Source: JAJEFO01 sp022819605 (lineage in GTDB: Bacteria > Pseudomonadota > Alphaproteobacteria > Rhodobacterales > Rhodobacteraceae). From it: DNA of 64,000 nucleotides. The notes below the pieces were generated by a model. The model did not search any database, was not told the origin of the DNA, and saw nothing but the letters and a program-made list of their open reading frames with translations. Below are positions 26,194 to 34,384 of the stretch, one piece after another; position 1 is the stretch's first letter, and every line of letters begins with the position of its first letter. The translations under genes and the position numbers were made by a program. The stretch is from NCBI GenBank assembly GCA_965221545.1, contig OZ244901.1, positions 3,410,001 to 3,474,000 on the forward strand, read 5' to 3'.

Positions 26194-27231
26194 ATGGCCG
26201 ATGTAACAGTGCGGGGAGCAGGCATCTTCGGGCTCGCAATCGCCTGGAAGGCCCTGCAGCGTGGCGCACGGGTCCGGGTCATCGACCGGAACGGGCCCGG
26301 CTCGGGTGCGTCGGGCGGCATCGTCGGCGCGCTCCAGCCGCACGTACCCGATCCCTGGAATGCGTTGAAGCAGTATCAGCTCGAGAGTTTGATCGAGGCC
26401 CGGGAATTCTGGGAAGGCGTCGATGCGAATTCGGGCGTCTCTTCGGGTTTCGCCCGCGTGGGCCGTCTGCAGCCGCTCATGCGCGAACGCGACGTCGCGC
26501 TTGCCCGCGAGCGCGCCGATGCTGCACAGGCACACTGGGGCGAAAGCGCATCGTGGGAAATCATCGATGCTCGGCAAGCCGGCAATTGGATCCCTCCCTC
26601 TCCCACCGGGCTGCTCGTTCACGACACGCTGTCGGCAATCGTGCACCCGCGCGACGCGATTCGGAGCCTCGCGACGGCAATTCGGGCGCGTGGAGGGGAA
26701 ATCTCTGCCGACGGATCCGATCACGGACAGGTCATCTGGGCGACTGGCTGGAAAGGGCTGCTGAAACTCGAGGCCGCGCTTGGTCGACCGGTCGGCGGTG
26801 GCGTGAAAGGACAGGCCGCACTCTTTCGCCACGACGCTGGCGGCCAGCCGCAGATATTTGCCGACGGGCTTCATTTTGTGCCTCATCTCGACGGCACGCT
26901 GGCGATCGGTTCGACCTCGGAGCGCGACTTTGCAGCACCGGCTACGACCGACGATCTCCTGAATGACATCATTCGTCGTGCAGGAGAGATCATGCCGGCC
27001 CTGACTGAAGCCACGATCCTTGAACGTTGGGCGGGGGTTCGGCCACGCTGCGTCAGCAGGGCGCCACTGCTCGGGCCATGGCCCGGGCGTCTCGGCCATC
27101 ATGTTGCCAACGGGGGCTTCAAGATCGGCTTTGGCGTCGCGCCGAAGGTCGCGGAAACCATCCTGGACCTGGTGCTGGACGGCGTGGATTCCATCCCTCC
27201 GGAACTCCACACCGAGCGGCTTCCCGCTTGA
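26194..27231 (+). CDS. FAD-dependent amine oxidase of the DadA/MnmC2 type
   Basis: A 345-residue DAO-family flavoprotein. The N-terminus has VRGAGIFGLAIAWKALQRG, the FAD dinucleotide fold, followed by PGSGASGGIVGALQPHVPD, and the end has RWAGVRPRCVSRAPLLG with NGGFKIGFGVAPKVAETI. I use the ATG at 26194; the TTG at 26188 is weaker. It is divergent from mnmD with a gap of about 60 bases. Since the C-terminal half of enterobacterial MnmC is a DAO-type oxidase acting with the methyltransferase domain, this could be its separate counterpart, acting on carboxymethylaminomethyl-uridine; a glycine or D-amino acid oxidase role is the alternative. Confidence 0.82.
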   Translation: MADVTVRGAGIFGLAIAWKALQRGARVRVIDRNGPGSGASGGIVGALQPHVPDPWNALKQYQLESLIEAREFWEGVDANSGVSSGFARVGRLQPLMRERDVALARERADAAQAHWGESASWEIIDARQAGNWIPPSPTGLLVHDTLSAIVHPRDAIRSLATAIRARGGEISADGSDHGQVIWATGWKGLLKLEAALGRPVGGGVKGQAALFRHDAGGQPQIFADGLHFVPHLDGTLAIGSTSERDFAAPATTDDLLNDIIRRAGEIMPALTEATILERWAGVRPRCVSRAPLLGPWPGRLGHHVANGGFKIGFGVAPKVAETILDLVLDGVDSIPPELHTERLPA

Positions 27232-27394
27232 GCGGCATCGAGGAACCGAATCTGGCTGAGGGTGGCGGAACCGCAGGCCATGTGCCAGATAGACCCGATT
27301 GGGGAGAAATGCCCGGACGACCCCAGGCCCAAGGAAAACTCGCCGAACCGGTCTTCGGCGATGACAAGCGCAACCACGAGCAATCGAGAGATCA

Positions 27395-28192
27395 ATGTTG
27401 AAGATGTTTCAAGTGGATGCGTTCACGGATCGCGTGTTCGCAGGCAACCCGGCCGCCGTCCTGATCCTCGACGAATGGCTGGACGACGCCGTCATGCTGT
27501 CGGTTGCGCAGGAGAACAATCTCTCCGAAACGGCGTTCGCCGTCCCAACCGGTGCCTCCGCATGGAGCTTGAGGTGGTTCACGCCCGCGCGCGAGGTGAA
27601 TTTCTGCGGCCACGCAACCCTGGCAACCGCACATGTCTTGGCCGCTGAGTACGGGGTGCGCGGAACGATGACCTTCCACACACGGATAGGCGATCTGCGG
27701 GCCGCGAAGGAAGGTGACGCCTGCTGCATCGATGTTCCGGCCTTGCCCCCGGAGCCGCTGAAGGCCACGCCAAGGGAGCTGGACGGGGTCTTTGCGGAAC
27801 CTCCGATTGATGTTTTCCGCAACTTCGAGAACATCTTTGCAAATCTCGGCAGCGAAGCAGCCGTCCGTCGATTCGAGCCTGACCTGATGCGGATAAGCCG
27901 GCTGGGCAAGGCCGGGCTTGCCGTGACCGGCGTCGGAGACGGCACGTCCGGCGCTGCGTTCGTGTCACGGTACTTTGCCCCTAGTGCCGGCATCTCCGAG
28001 GATCCAGTGACGGGATCGACTCACGCGACGCTCGCTCCCTACTGGTCGGGCATCTTGGGCGCCTCTCGTGGATGGGCCTTTCAGGCATCGCCTCGTGGCG
28101 GCTGGCTGGATTACGAATTGGTCAAGGATCGAGTCCTTCTCCGTGGAGCCGCCAAGACGTTCATGGAAGCAACGATTTTCTTGCCCGACTGA
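27395..28192 (+). CDS. PhzF-family isomerase
   Basis: A 265-residue protein of the PhzF/diaminopimelate-epimerase-like fold. Hallmarks are FQVDAFTDRVFAGNPAAVLIL, QENNLSETAFAVP, WFTPAREVNFCGHATLATAHVL and SAGISEDPVTGSTHATLAPYW. The family includes the phenazine enzyme PhzF, but most genomic members have no phenazine pathway and unknown substrates; no phenazine genes are visible here. The glutamate of the SETAF motif is the likely catalytic base. GAGAG precedes the ATG; a second ATG three codons in is possible. Confidence 0.9.
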   Translation: MLKMFQVDAFTDRVFAGNPAAVLILDEWLDDAVMLSVAQENNLSETAFAVPTGASAWSLRWFTPAREVNFCGHATLATAHVLAAEYGVRGTMTFHTRIGDLRAAKEGDACCIDVPALPPEPLKATPRELDGVFAEPPIDVFRNFENIFANLGSEAAVRRFEPDLMRISRLGKAGLAVTGVGDGTSGAAFVSRYFAPSAGISEDPVTGSTHATLAPYWSGILGASRGWAFQASPRGGWLDYELVKDRVLLRGAAKTFMEATIFLPD

Positions 28193-28607
28193 TGCCTTGA
28201 TGCCGCCCACATGAGCGCCGGCCCTGCACGCCAGCCTGAAGCTGCCGAGTTCCGGAGCCGACCACCCATGCGCCGATGCGACTTCACGGCAGCATTCCGA
28301 ACCCGCCGCCCAGGCCAAGTCCAATGCAACGGCCGCTCCTGATCAAAAAGACCCCAATTCGCCTGCCTGAGGCAAGAGTCTGCGTACACTCTGAAGGCGC
28401 GCGCCACGGCCCGACATGCGGTTGTTCCACGACAAAGCAATCGGGCATCGATGCTCCAGACGCCCTTGAAATGATAGTGATCCCGATTCAGCGGGACGTG
28501 ACGGCACAATGGGCGTGCAGTGGCGCTGACCAAAGCGCATGGCAGCGCTTCGCGTGGTCCTCCATTTTGCACTTCCACCAGGACTGGAATTCCCGGATAA
28601 CCCGGTC
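28193..28607. other. Intergenic stretch between phzF-like and rpe
   Basis: About 415 bases. In-frame extensions upstream of rpe reach in here but have no similarity to epimerases. Minus-strand open frames look like shadow translations. I see no RNA gene, repeat or clear terminator. A promoter for rpe must lie here, but no convincing -35/-10 pair was identified. Confidence 0.45.
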
Positions 28608-29303
28608 ATGGACTTCGATCGCTCGATAAAGATCGCCCCGTCAATCCTTGCGGCAGACTTTGCCGATTTCGGGCGCGACATCGAAGCGGTCGAGGCCGAG
28701 GGCGCCGACTGGATCCACGTGGACGTGATGGACGGACATTTCGTGCCGAACATCAGCTTCGGGCCGCAGACGGTGAAGGCAATCCGCAAGCATGTCCGCA
28801 CTGTCATGGACGTGCACCTCATGATCGCACCGGTTGATCCCTATATCGACGCATTCGCGCAAGCAGGCGCGGATATATTGACGGCGCACCTCGAGGCCGG
28901 GCCGCACACGCACCGCACGCTGCAGGCAATCCGCGGTGCCGGAATGAAATCAGGCCTTGCGCTCAATCCTGGAACGCCCGTGGAGGCGGCGGCACCTTTG
29001 CTTGACCTCTGCGACCTGGTTTGCGTGATGACCGTCAATCCCGGTTTCGGTGGCCAGGCATTCATCGAATCCCAAGTGGGCCAGATCAGGCAGCTTCGCG
29101 CCATGATCGGCGAGCGCAACATCCATGTCGAGGTCGACGGAGGGGTCGATCAGCGCACCGCAAGCCTCGTGGCCGATGCTGGAGCGGACGTGCTTGTGGC
29201 CGGCACTTCCGTGTTCAACGGCGGAACTGCCGCGAAGCCAAGGGCATATGGCGAAAACATCCGCGCGCTTCGTGAAGCGGCGGACAATGCAAAAGGAGAT
29301 TGA
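28608..29303 (+). CDS. rpe: Ribulose-phosphate 3-epimerase
   Basis: A 231-residue TIM-barrel enzyme interconverting ribulose-5-phosphate and xylulose-5-phosphate in the pentose phosphate pathway. The start is the ATG at 28608 (MDFDRSIKIAPSILAADFAD). Motifs include the metal site WIHVDVMDGHFVPNISFGP, MDVHLMIAPVDPY, MTVNPGFGGQAFI and the phosphate-binding EVDGGVDQ plus VAGTSVFNG. The redoxin gene begins three bases after its stop. Confidence 0.95.
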   Translation: MDFDRSIKIAPSILAADFADFGRDIEAVEAEGADWIHVDVMDGHFVPNISFGPQTVKAIRKHVRTVMDVHLMIAPVDPYIDAFAQAGADILTAHLEAGPHTHRTLQAIRGAGMKSGLALNPGTPVEAAAPLLDLCDLVCVMTVNPGFGGQAFIESQVGQIRQLRAMIGERNIHVEVDGGVDQRTASLVADAGADVLVAGTSVFNGGTAAKPRAYGENIRALREAADNAKGD

Positions 29304-29306
29304 TCC

Positions 29307-29864
29307 ATGGCGGCTGCATCACCACCGGTTTGCGACTTTGGCTGGAAAGCGCCGGCATTCTCGCTGCCAACCACCGATGGACGGGTTCTGGCTCTTTCCG
29401 ACATTGCGGGCCCCAAGGGCACGCTCGTCATGTTCATTTGCAACCATTGCCCCTACGTTCTTGCGGTCCTTGACCGCATGATCAGGGACGCGCGTGACCT
29501 GAAGTCGCTTGGCGTCGGCGTCGCGGCAATTTGCTCGAACGACGCGAAGACGTATCCGGCAGACGGTTTCGACAACATGAAACGGCTGGCCGAAGAACGC
29601 GGCTTCCCGTTCCCTTACCTTCACGACGAGGACCAGACGATCGCGCACGCCTATGGCGCTGTCTGCACCCCGGACTTTTTCGGCTTCAACGCCGACCTGG
29701 AACTTCAGTACAGGGGAAGGCTTGACGCCTCAGGAAGCCGCCCCGGGCCGCAGGATCTCAGGCGCGACCTGTTCGAAGCGATGCGGGAAGTGGCCTCGAC
29801 CGGCATGGGACCGCGAGATCAGATTCGCTCGACCGGGTGTTCCATCAAGTGGAAGGCCGCGTAG
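29307..29864 (+). CDS. Redoxin/AhpC-TSA-type thioredoxin-fold protein
   Basis: A 185-residue thioredoxin-fold protein. The active site is C45-N-H-C48 in VMFICNHCPYVLAV, a dithiol motif of a widespread thiol-disulfide family, preceded by PAFSLPTTDGRVLALSDI. Later AAICSNDAKTYPADGFDNM and CTPDFFGFNADLELQYRGRLD are characteristic. No signal peptide is present, so a cytosolic role is likely. Its partners are unknown. It is probably co-transcribed with rpe and convergent with smc. Confidence 0.88.
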   Translation: MAAASPPVCDFGWKAPAFSLPTTDGRVLALSDIAGPKGTLVMFICNHCPYVLAVLDRMIRDARDLKSLGVGVAAICSNDAKTYPADGFDNMKRLAEERGFPFPYLHDEDQTIAHAYGAVCTPDFFGFNADLELQYRGRLDASGSRPGPQDLRRDLFEAMREVASTGMGPRDQIRSTGCSIKWKAA

Positions 29865-29961
29865 GCCAGTTCTGCCGATCCGCAATCAGGCAGTCTTGCG
29901 TCGCCCCGGACACAGTGACGCGCGGGCTACAGGCAGCGTGGGCAGCACATGCGCCTGCCGC

Positions 29962-32900
29962 TCAGGCCACCAGTGATTCGGCCACTTTCAGATCGACCGA
30001 CACGAGCTGGCTCACGCCCTGCTCGCCCATGGTCACGCCAAAGAGCCGGTCCATCCTGGACATTGTCACCGCGTGGTGGGTGATGATCAGGAAACGTGTA
30101 TCGGTTCGACGGCACATTTCGTCCAGCAGGTCGCAGAAACGCATGACGTTTGCATCGTCAAGGGGCGCATCGACCTCGTCCAGCACGCAGATCGGCGCGG
30201 GATTGACAAGGAACACGGCGAATATCAGTGCGATCGCGGTCAGTGTCTGCTCACCGCCTGAAAGAAGCGACAGCGTCGAGAGCTTCTTGCCGGGCGGCTG
30301 GCAAAGGATCTCAAGGCCGGCATCCAGAGGATCGTCCGATTCAACCATCGCCAGCCTGGCTTTGCCTCCGCCAAACAAGTGCTTGAACAGCGCCGCAAAG
30401 TTCGAATTCACCTGCTCGAACGCTGCAAGCAGACGCTCACGGCCTTCCTTGTTGAGACTGCCGATCCCGCTGCGGAGCTTCCGGATCGCCTCCTCGAGAT
30501 CGGTCTTTTCGGCCAACAGGTTCCCGTGCTCCTCTTCCACTTCACGGGCATCTTCCTCCGCCCGTAGATTCACCGCGCCAAGGGCATCCCTGGTTCGGCG
30601 AAGGCGGATCACTTCCGTTTCGATCGTGTCTGCGGCCGGCACTTTCTCGGGATCGGCATCAAGAGACTCCAGAAGCGCCTCCGGTGTCGTCTGCTGCTCC
30701 TCTACGATTCGTTCTTCCGCCACGGCGAGAGCTTCACGCGCTGCCTCCATCCGCGCGTCCGACGCCGCACGCCGTTCTCGCGCTTCCGACGCCCTGCGTT
30801 CAGCCTCACGCTCAGCATCCTTGGCCTTGCGTTCAGCCGTCTCGGCCTCGGCCAATGCATCTGCGGCTGCGCGGCGGCTCTCCTCTGCGGAGAAGAGTTC
30901 ATCCGAAAGTGCATTGCGCTCCGCGGCGATGCGATCAGGAGCGCCCCTCGCCACTTCAAGTTCGGCCTCCGAGGTTGCCCGGCGATCCGCCAGTTCACAA
31001 ACGCGAGCCCTTGCATTCTCGAGACGGGCCTTCCAAGTGCCGCGCAAATTCTCGATCTCTGCAAGGCGGCGCTCACGCGCCTCCCCCTGACGCTTCAACT
31101 CCTCAAGCGCCGAACGGAATGCGACAAGGTTCTTTCGCGCTTCTTCAACGCCGCCCTTCTTTTCCTCGGCCTCTGCACGCAGCTTGTCGAGGTCGCCGAG
31201 ATCCACGAGCGCCTTCTCGGATTGCGCAAGGCGATCGCGCGCCGCAGCGGCTTCGTCGCTGTGACGACGGATTGCAAGCTCGGCGGCTTCGCATTTCGAC
31301 TCCGCTATTTCCCTGCTCGCCTCAAACTGGGACGCCGCCCGGCTGGCTTCCGTCAAGGCGCGATCCGCGGCAAGACGTGCTTTGCGGGCCTCGTCGGCGC
31401 GCGCAACAAGTGCATCCAGCTCTGACCGCAAATCTTCATACGTCCGGCATGCGGTCTCCGATCGCGCAGCTGCGGATTCAAGTTCACCTTCGAGACGCTT
31501 CAGGCGGTTCAACTGCTCCATTTTGAGTGCTGCCGCCGAAAGGACCTCTCCTGCACCGGCTCGGAATCCATCCCATCTCCAGAGTCCGCCATCCTTGCTG
31601 ACCAGGCGCTGTCCGGGCTTCAGGTCTGCCTGCAGGCGCATCGCATCCTCAGGCTTGACCAGGCCGATCTGGCCGAGACGTCGCGCAAGTACCGGGGGAA
31701 CGTTGACATGATCCGTCAGCGGCTCGACCGTATCCGGTAGGGCATGCGAGGTCTCGTAGTCTGGCAGAACCACCCATCCGGAATCGGCGTCGCCCTTGAC
31801 TTCCGGTGCCCGCAGGTCATCGGTGAACGCGGCTCCAATTGCCTTCTCGTAGCCAGGCGTCACGGACAGCTGGTCCACGACCTCCGACCCCTCGGCCTGG
31901 CCGTCGTCCACGAGACCTGCCAATGCTGCCACTTCGGACTGAAGCGCCTTGACTTCACCCTCCGCAGCAGAGCGGGCTGCACGGGCCTCCGCCTCCTTGC
32001 CGTGCGCGTCATCGCGTGCGTCGTCGGCATCGAACAACGCGTTCTCCGCGGCAGCGGCCTCCATTTGGGCGGCGTCCCGTACGGCCTCTGCTGCAACGCG
32101 TGCAGCCTCGGCTCCGGCAAGCTCCTTGCGCGCGGCCTCTCCATCGGACCTGGATTGCGCCTCGGCGGCTTCATTGCGTTCGAGCGACGTCCGAGCATCT
32201 TGCGCAAGCCGCTCCGCCGACTGGTGACGGGCAACGAGTCGGGCAACATCCTCGGTCAGTTGCGAATTTTCGGTTTCGAGATCCTGAAGCACGCGCGCTG
32301 CATCCTGCGCTTCCGCGCCTGCGGCTTCGACCGCGTCTGCATGCCCCGTGCCGGCAGCGACGAGTTCGACCTCTTCTTCGTCCAACGCACGAAGGGTCTC
32401 GACTGCATCCTGGTCAAGTCCGGCTTCCCTGTCCGCGTCCCGCGCAAGCTGCGCGATGCGCGCGCCAAGCGTCTCCACGGCCTCCGCTGCGCGCTGCTCC
32501 TGTTCGTCAAGGCTGTCGGCACGATGCTGCAATCGAGCCAATGCAGCAGCTGCGGAAGCCGCCTCTTCCCGGAGCGGCGGCAGCGACGATTCCGCACCCG
32601 CACGCACGTCTGCGGAAGCACGTGCAAGGCGTTCTGCCTCGGACGCTATGCGCGAGGCTTCCGCGAGGGCGGCCTCTGCCGCTGTCCGCGCCCTGTCCGC
32701 CTCTTTCCAGCGCAGATAGAGGAGAAGGCCTTCGGCCTGCCGCAGCCGTTCGCTCACTTCGCGGTAACGCTTCGCCTGCCGGGCTTGGCGGGCAAGTGCG
32801 GCCAGCTGTGAAGCGAGCTGCTCGATCACGTCATTGACGCGGGCAAGATTCGTTTCCGCGCCGGCGAGTTTCAGTTCGGCCTCGTGCCGGCGCTGATAGA

Positions 32901-33417
32901 GGCCGGAGATTCCGGCAGCCTCTTCAAGAATGCGTCTTCGAGCCTTGGGCTTGGCATTGACCAGTTCCGCGATCTGGCCCTGACGCACAAGCGCAGGGGA
33001 ATGCGCCCCGGTGGAGGCATCGGCGAACAGCATCTGAATGTCACGTGCGCGAACGTCCTTCGCATTCACCTTGAATGCCGAACCCGCCTCGCGGGTGATC
33101 CGCCGCACGACTTCCAGCGTGTCTGACTTGTTGAAATCTGCGGGCGCGGTGCGTTCGCTGTTGTCGAGCACCAGGGTCACGTCGGCCGAGTTGCGAGCGG
33201 GGCGTGTCGAGGCTCCGCCAAAAATGACGTCATCCATGCCTCCGCCTCGCATCGCCGTAGGCCGGTTTTCGCCCATGACCCAGCGAAGCGCCTCCAGAAG
33301 GTTGGACTTGCCGCAGCCGTTCGGGCCAACAATGCCCGTCAATCCGTCCGCTATGATCAAGTCGGTCGGATCTACGAAACTCTTGAACCCGTTAAGGCGA
33401 AGGCGCTTGAAACGCAC
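29962..33417 (-). CDS. smc: Chromosome segregation protein SMC
   Basis: An 1151-residue SMC ATPase for chromosome organisation. The start is a GTG at 33417 (VRFKRLRLNGFKSFVDP). An in-frame ATG at 33492 would add 25 residues that lack similarity. The head has Walker A GIVGPNGCGKSNLLEAL near residue 30. Long heptad-rich coiled coils, rich in Ala, Glu and Arg, flank a hinge around residues 500-640 that includes AIGAAFTDDLRAP. The C-terminal head has the ABC signature LSLLSGGEQTLTAIAL and Walker B PICVLDEVDAPLDDAN. No scpA or scpB gene is adjacent. Confidence 0.95.
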   Translation of the reverse strand: MRFKRLRLNGFKSFVDPTDLIIADGLTGIVGPNGCGKSNLLEALRWVMGENRPTAMRGGGMDDVIFGGASTRPARNSADVTLVLDNSERTAPADFNKSDTLEVVRRITREAGSAFKVNAKDVRARDIQMLFADASTGAHSPALVRQGQIAELVNAKPKARRRILEEAAGISGLYQRRHEAELKLAGAETNLARVNDVIEQLASQLAALARQARQAKRYREVSERLRQAEGLLLYLRWKEADRARTAAEAALAEASRIASEAERLARASADVRAGAESSLPPLREEAASAAAALARLQHRADSLDEQEQRAAEAVETLGARIAQLARDADREAGLDQDAVETLRALDEEEVELVAAGTGHADAVEAAGAEAQDAARVLQDLETENSQLTEDVARLVARHQSAERLAQDARTSLERNEAAEAQSRSDGEAARKELAGAEAARVAAEAVRDAAQMEAAAAENALFDADDARDDAHGKEAEARAARSAAEGEVKALQSEVAALAGLVDDGQAEGSEVVDQLSVTPGYEKAIGAAFTDDLRAPEVKGDADSGWVVLPDYETSHALPDTVEPLTDHVNVPPVLARRLGQIGLVKPEDAMRLQADLKPGQRLVSKDGGLWRWDGFRAGAGEVLSAAALKMEQLNRLKRLEGELESAAARSETACRTYEDLRSELDALVARADEARKARLAADRALTEASRAASQFEASREIAESKCEAAELAIRRHSDEAAAARDRLAQSEKALVDLGDLDKLRAEAEEKKGGVEEARKNLVAFRSALEELKRQGEARERRLAEIENLRGTWKARLENARARVCELADRRATSEAELEVARGAPDRIAAERNALSDELFSAEESRRAAADALAEAETAERKAKDAEREAERRASEARERRAASDARMEAAREALAVAEERIVEEQQTTPEALLESLDADPEKVPAADTIETEVIRLRRTRDALGAVNLRAEEDAREVEEEHGNLLAEKTDLEEAIRKLRSGIGSLNKEGRERLLAAFEQVNSNFAALFKHLFGGGKARLAMVESDDPLDAGLEILCQPPGKKLSTLSLLSGGEQTLTAIALIFAVFLVNPAPICVLDEVDAPLDDANVMRFCDLLDEMCRRTDTRFLIITHHAVTMSRMDRLFGVTMGEQGVSQLVSVDLKVAESLVA

Positions 33418-33562
33418 GGATGTTGCCCCGCAATTGATTCCGGTTCGCAAAATGTCCGGCGAAGAAGCCAGAAAGTCAACGACGAACACCAAGGAAAGCG
33501 TAACGACCTGCAGTTATCTACAATATATTGCAGATTCCAGCATTCTGTGCAATGCCGCAACA

Positions 33563-34339
33563 ATGTCTGAGGCCGTGACCATCACAGACGCGATAGATCC
33601 AGCACGTGCCCAAGCACTGCTGGCTTCGCTCGGAAGGCCCCGGCACGTCAAATCGGGTGACGTCCTGCCTCCGCTCGCGCATTTCGCCTTCTTTTGGGAA
33701 CCCGTGGACGAGGCCCAAATCGGACGGGACGGCCATGCCAGGACGGGCGGTCTCATTCCGGACCTGGGCCTTCCAATTCGCATGTGGGCCGGAGGACGGC
33801 TCACGTTTCACGCACCCTTCAGGGCCGGCTTCGCCGCCCAAAAGGTCACGACCCTGCACGAAGTGAAGGAAAAGCGGGGGCGAAGCGGCAGGCTTGGACT
33901 GGTCACGCTTAAGCATGAAATCCGACAGCGGCACGCGCCCGTCATCTCCGAAATGCAGGACATCGTGTATCGCGAACCAGGCCCGCCCTCGGGCAACCCG
34001 CCCTTGGAGTCTGGCAAGGCCCACGAGCGCCACGCCCTCAAGCTTCGGGAAGTCACGCTTTTTCGCTATTCCGCGATCACCTTCAATGGCCACCGCATTC
34101 ACTACGACGCGAACTACTGTCGCGAAGAGGGCTATCCCGGGCTGGTCGTGCACGGGCCGCTTCTGGCAACCCGACTTGCCTGCCTTGCCGCAGAGCATCT
34201 CGGCACGCTCAAGTCATTCTCGTACCGCGCGACCGCCCCGCTCTTTCTCGGCGATGCCGCATGGCTCTGCCGCACGGGTGACAGGTACTGGGTCGAAGGC
34301 CCAAGCAGAAGACGCTGCATGTCGGCGACCGCGACCTGA
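33563..34339 (+). CDS. FAS1-like dehydratase / mesaconyl-type CoA hydratase (MaoC-like)
   Basis: A 258-residue hot-dog-fold protein starting at the ATG 33563. It has an N-terminal FAS1-like dehydratase half (VLPPLAHFAFFWEPV...GGRLTFHAPFR) and a C-terminal MaoC-like half (YSAITFNGHRIHYDANYCREEGYPGLVVHG). The latter holds the hydratase residues expected in the D...H/Y region. Relatives include 3-methylfumaryl-CoA and mesaconyl-C4-CoA hydratases, but substrate is not fixed by sequence. It is divergent from smc and convergent with the MttB-like gene. The C-terminal end (SRRRCMSATAT) is somewhat short and basic for the family. Confidence 0.8.
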   Translation: MSEAVTITDAIDPARAQALLASLGRPRHVKSGDVLPPLAHFAFFWEPVDEAQIGRDGHARTGGLIPDLGLPIRMWAGGRLTFHAPFRAGFAAQKVTTLHEVKEKRGRSGRLGLVTLKHEIRQRHAPVISEMQDIVYREPGPPSGNPPLESGKAHERHALKLREVTLFRYSAITFNGHRIHYDANYCREEGYPGLVVHGPLLATRLACLAAEHLGTLKSFSYRATAPLFLGDAAWLCRTGDRYWVEGPSRRRCMSATAT

Positions 34340-34362
34340 CGAAGAGCGGCACGGCCTGCATT

Positions 34363-34380
34363 CCCGAATTTCTGTTCGGG
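34363..34380. terminator. Hairpin between convergent genes, possible terminator
   Basis: CCCGAA, a six-base loop, then TTCGGG form a perfect 6-bp stem in the 45-base gap between the convergent dehydratase and MttB-like genes. No clear T-run follows in either direction, so it is a weak or factor-aided terminator at best. Confidence 0.3.
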
Positions 34381-34384
34381 CGCT

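Noticed and set aside
26134..27210. N-terminal extension of the mnmD frame
   Set aside because: The extension runs antisense through the FAD oxidase gene and has no similarity to MnmD.
27395..28192. Phenazine biosynthesis
   Set aside because: Only a PhzF-family gene is present; no other phz genes occur in the window, and most PhzF homologues are unrelated to phenazines.
30684..31526. Plus-strand open frames inside smc
   Set aside because: They arise from the repetitive Ala/Glu/Arg codons of the SMC coiled coil read in reverse.
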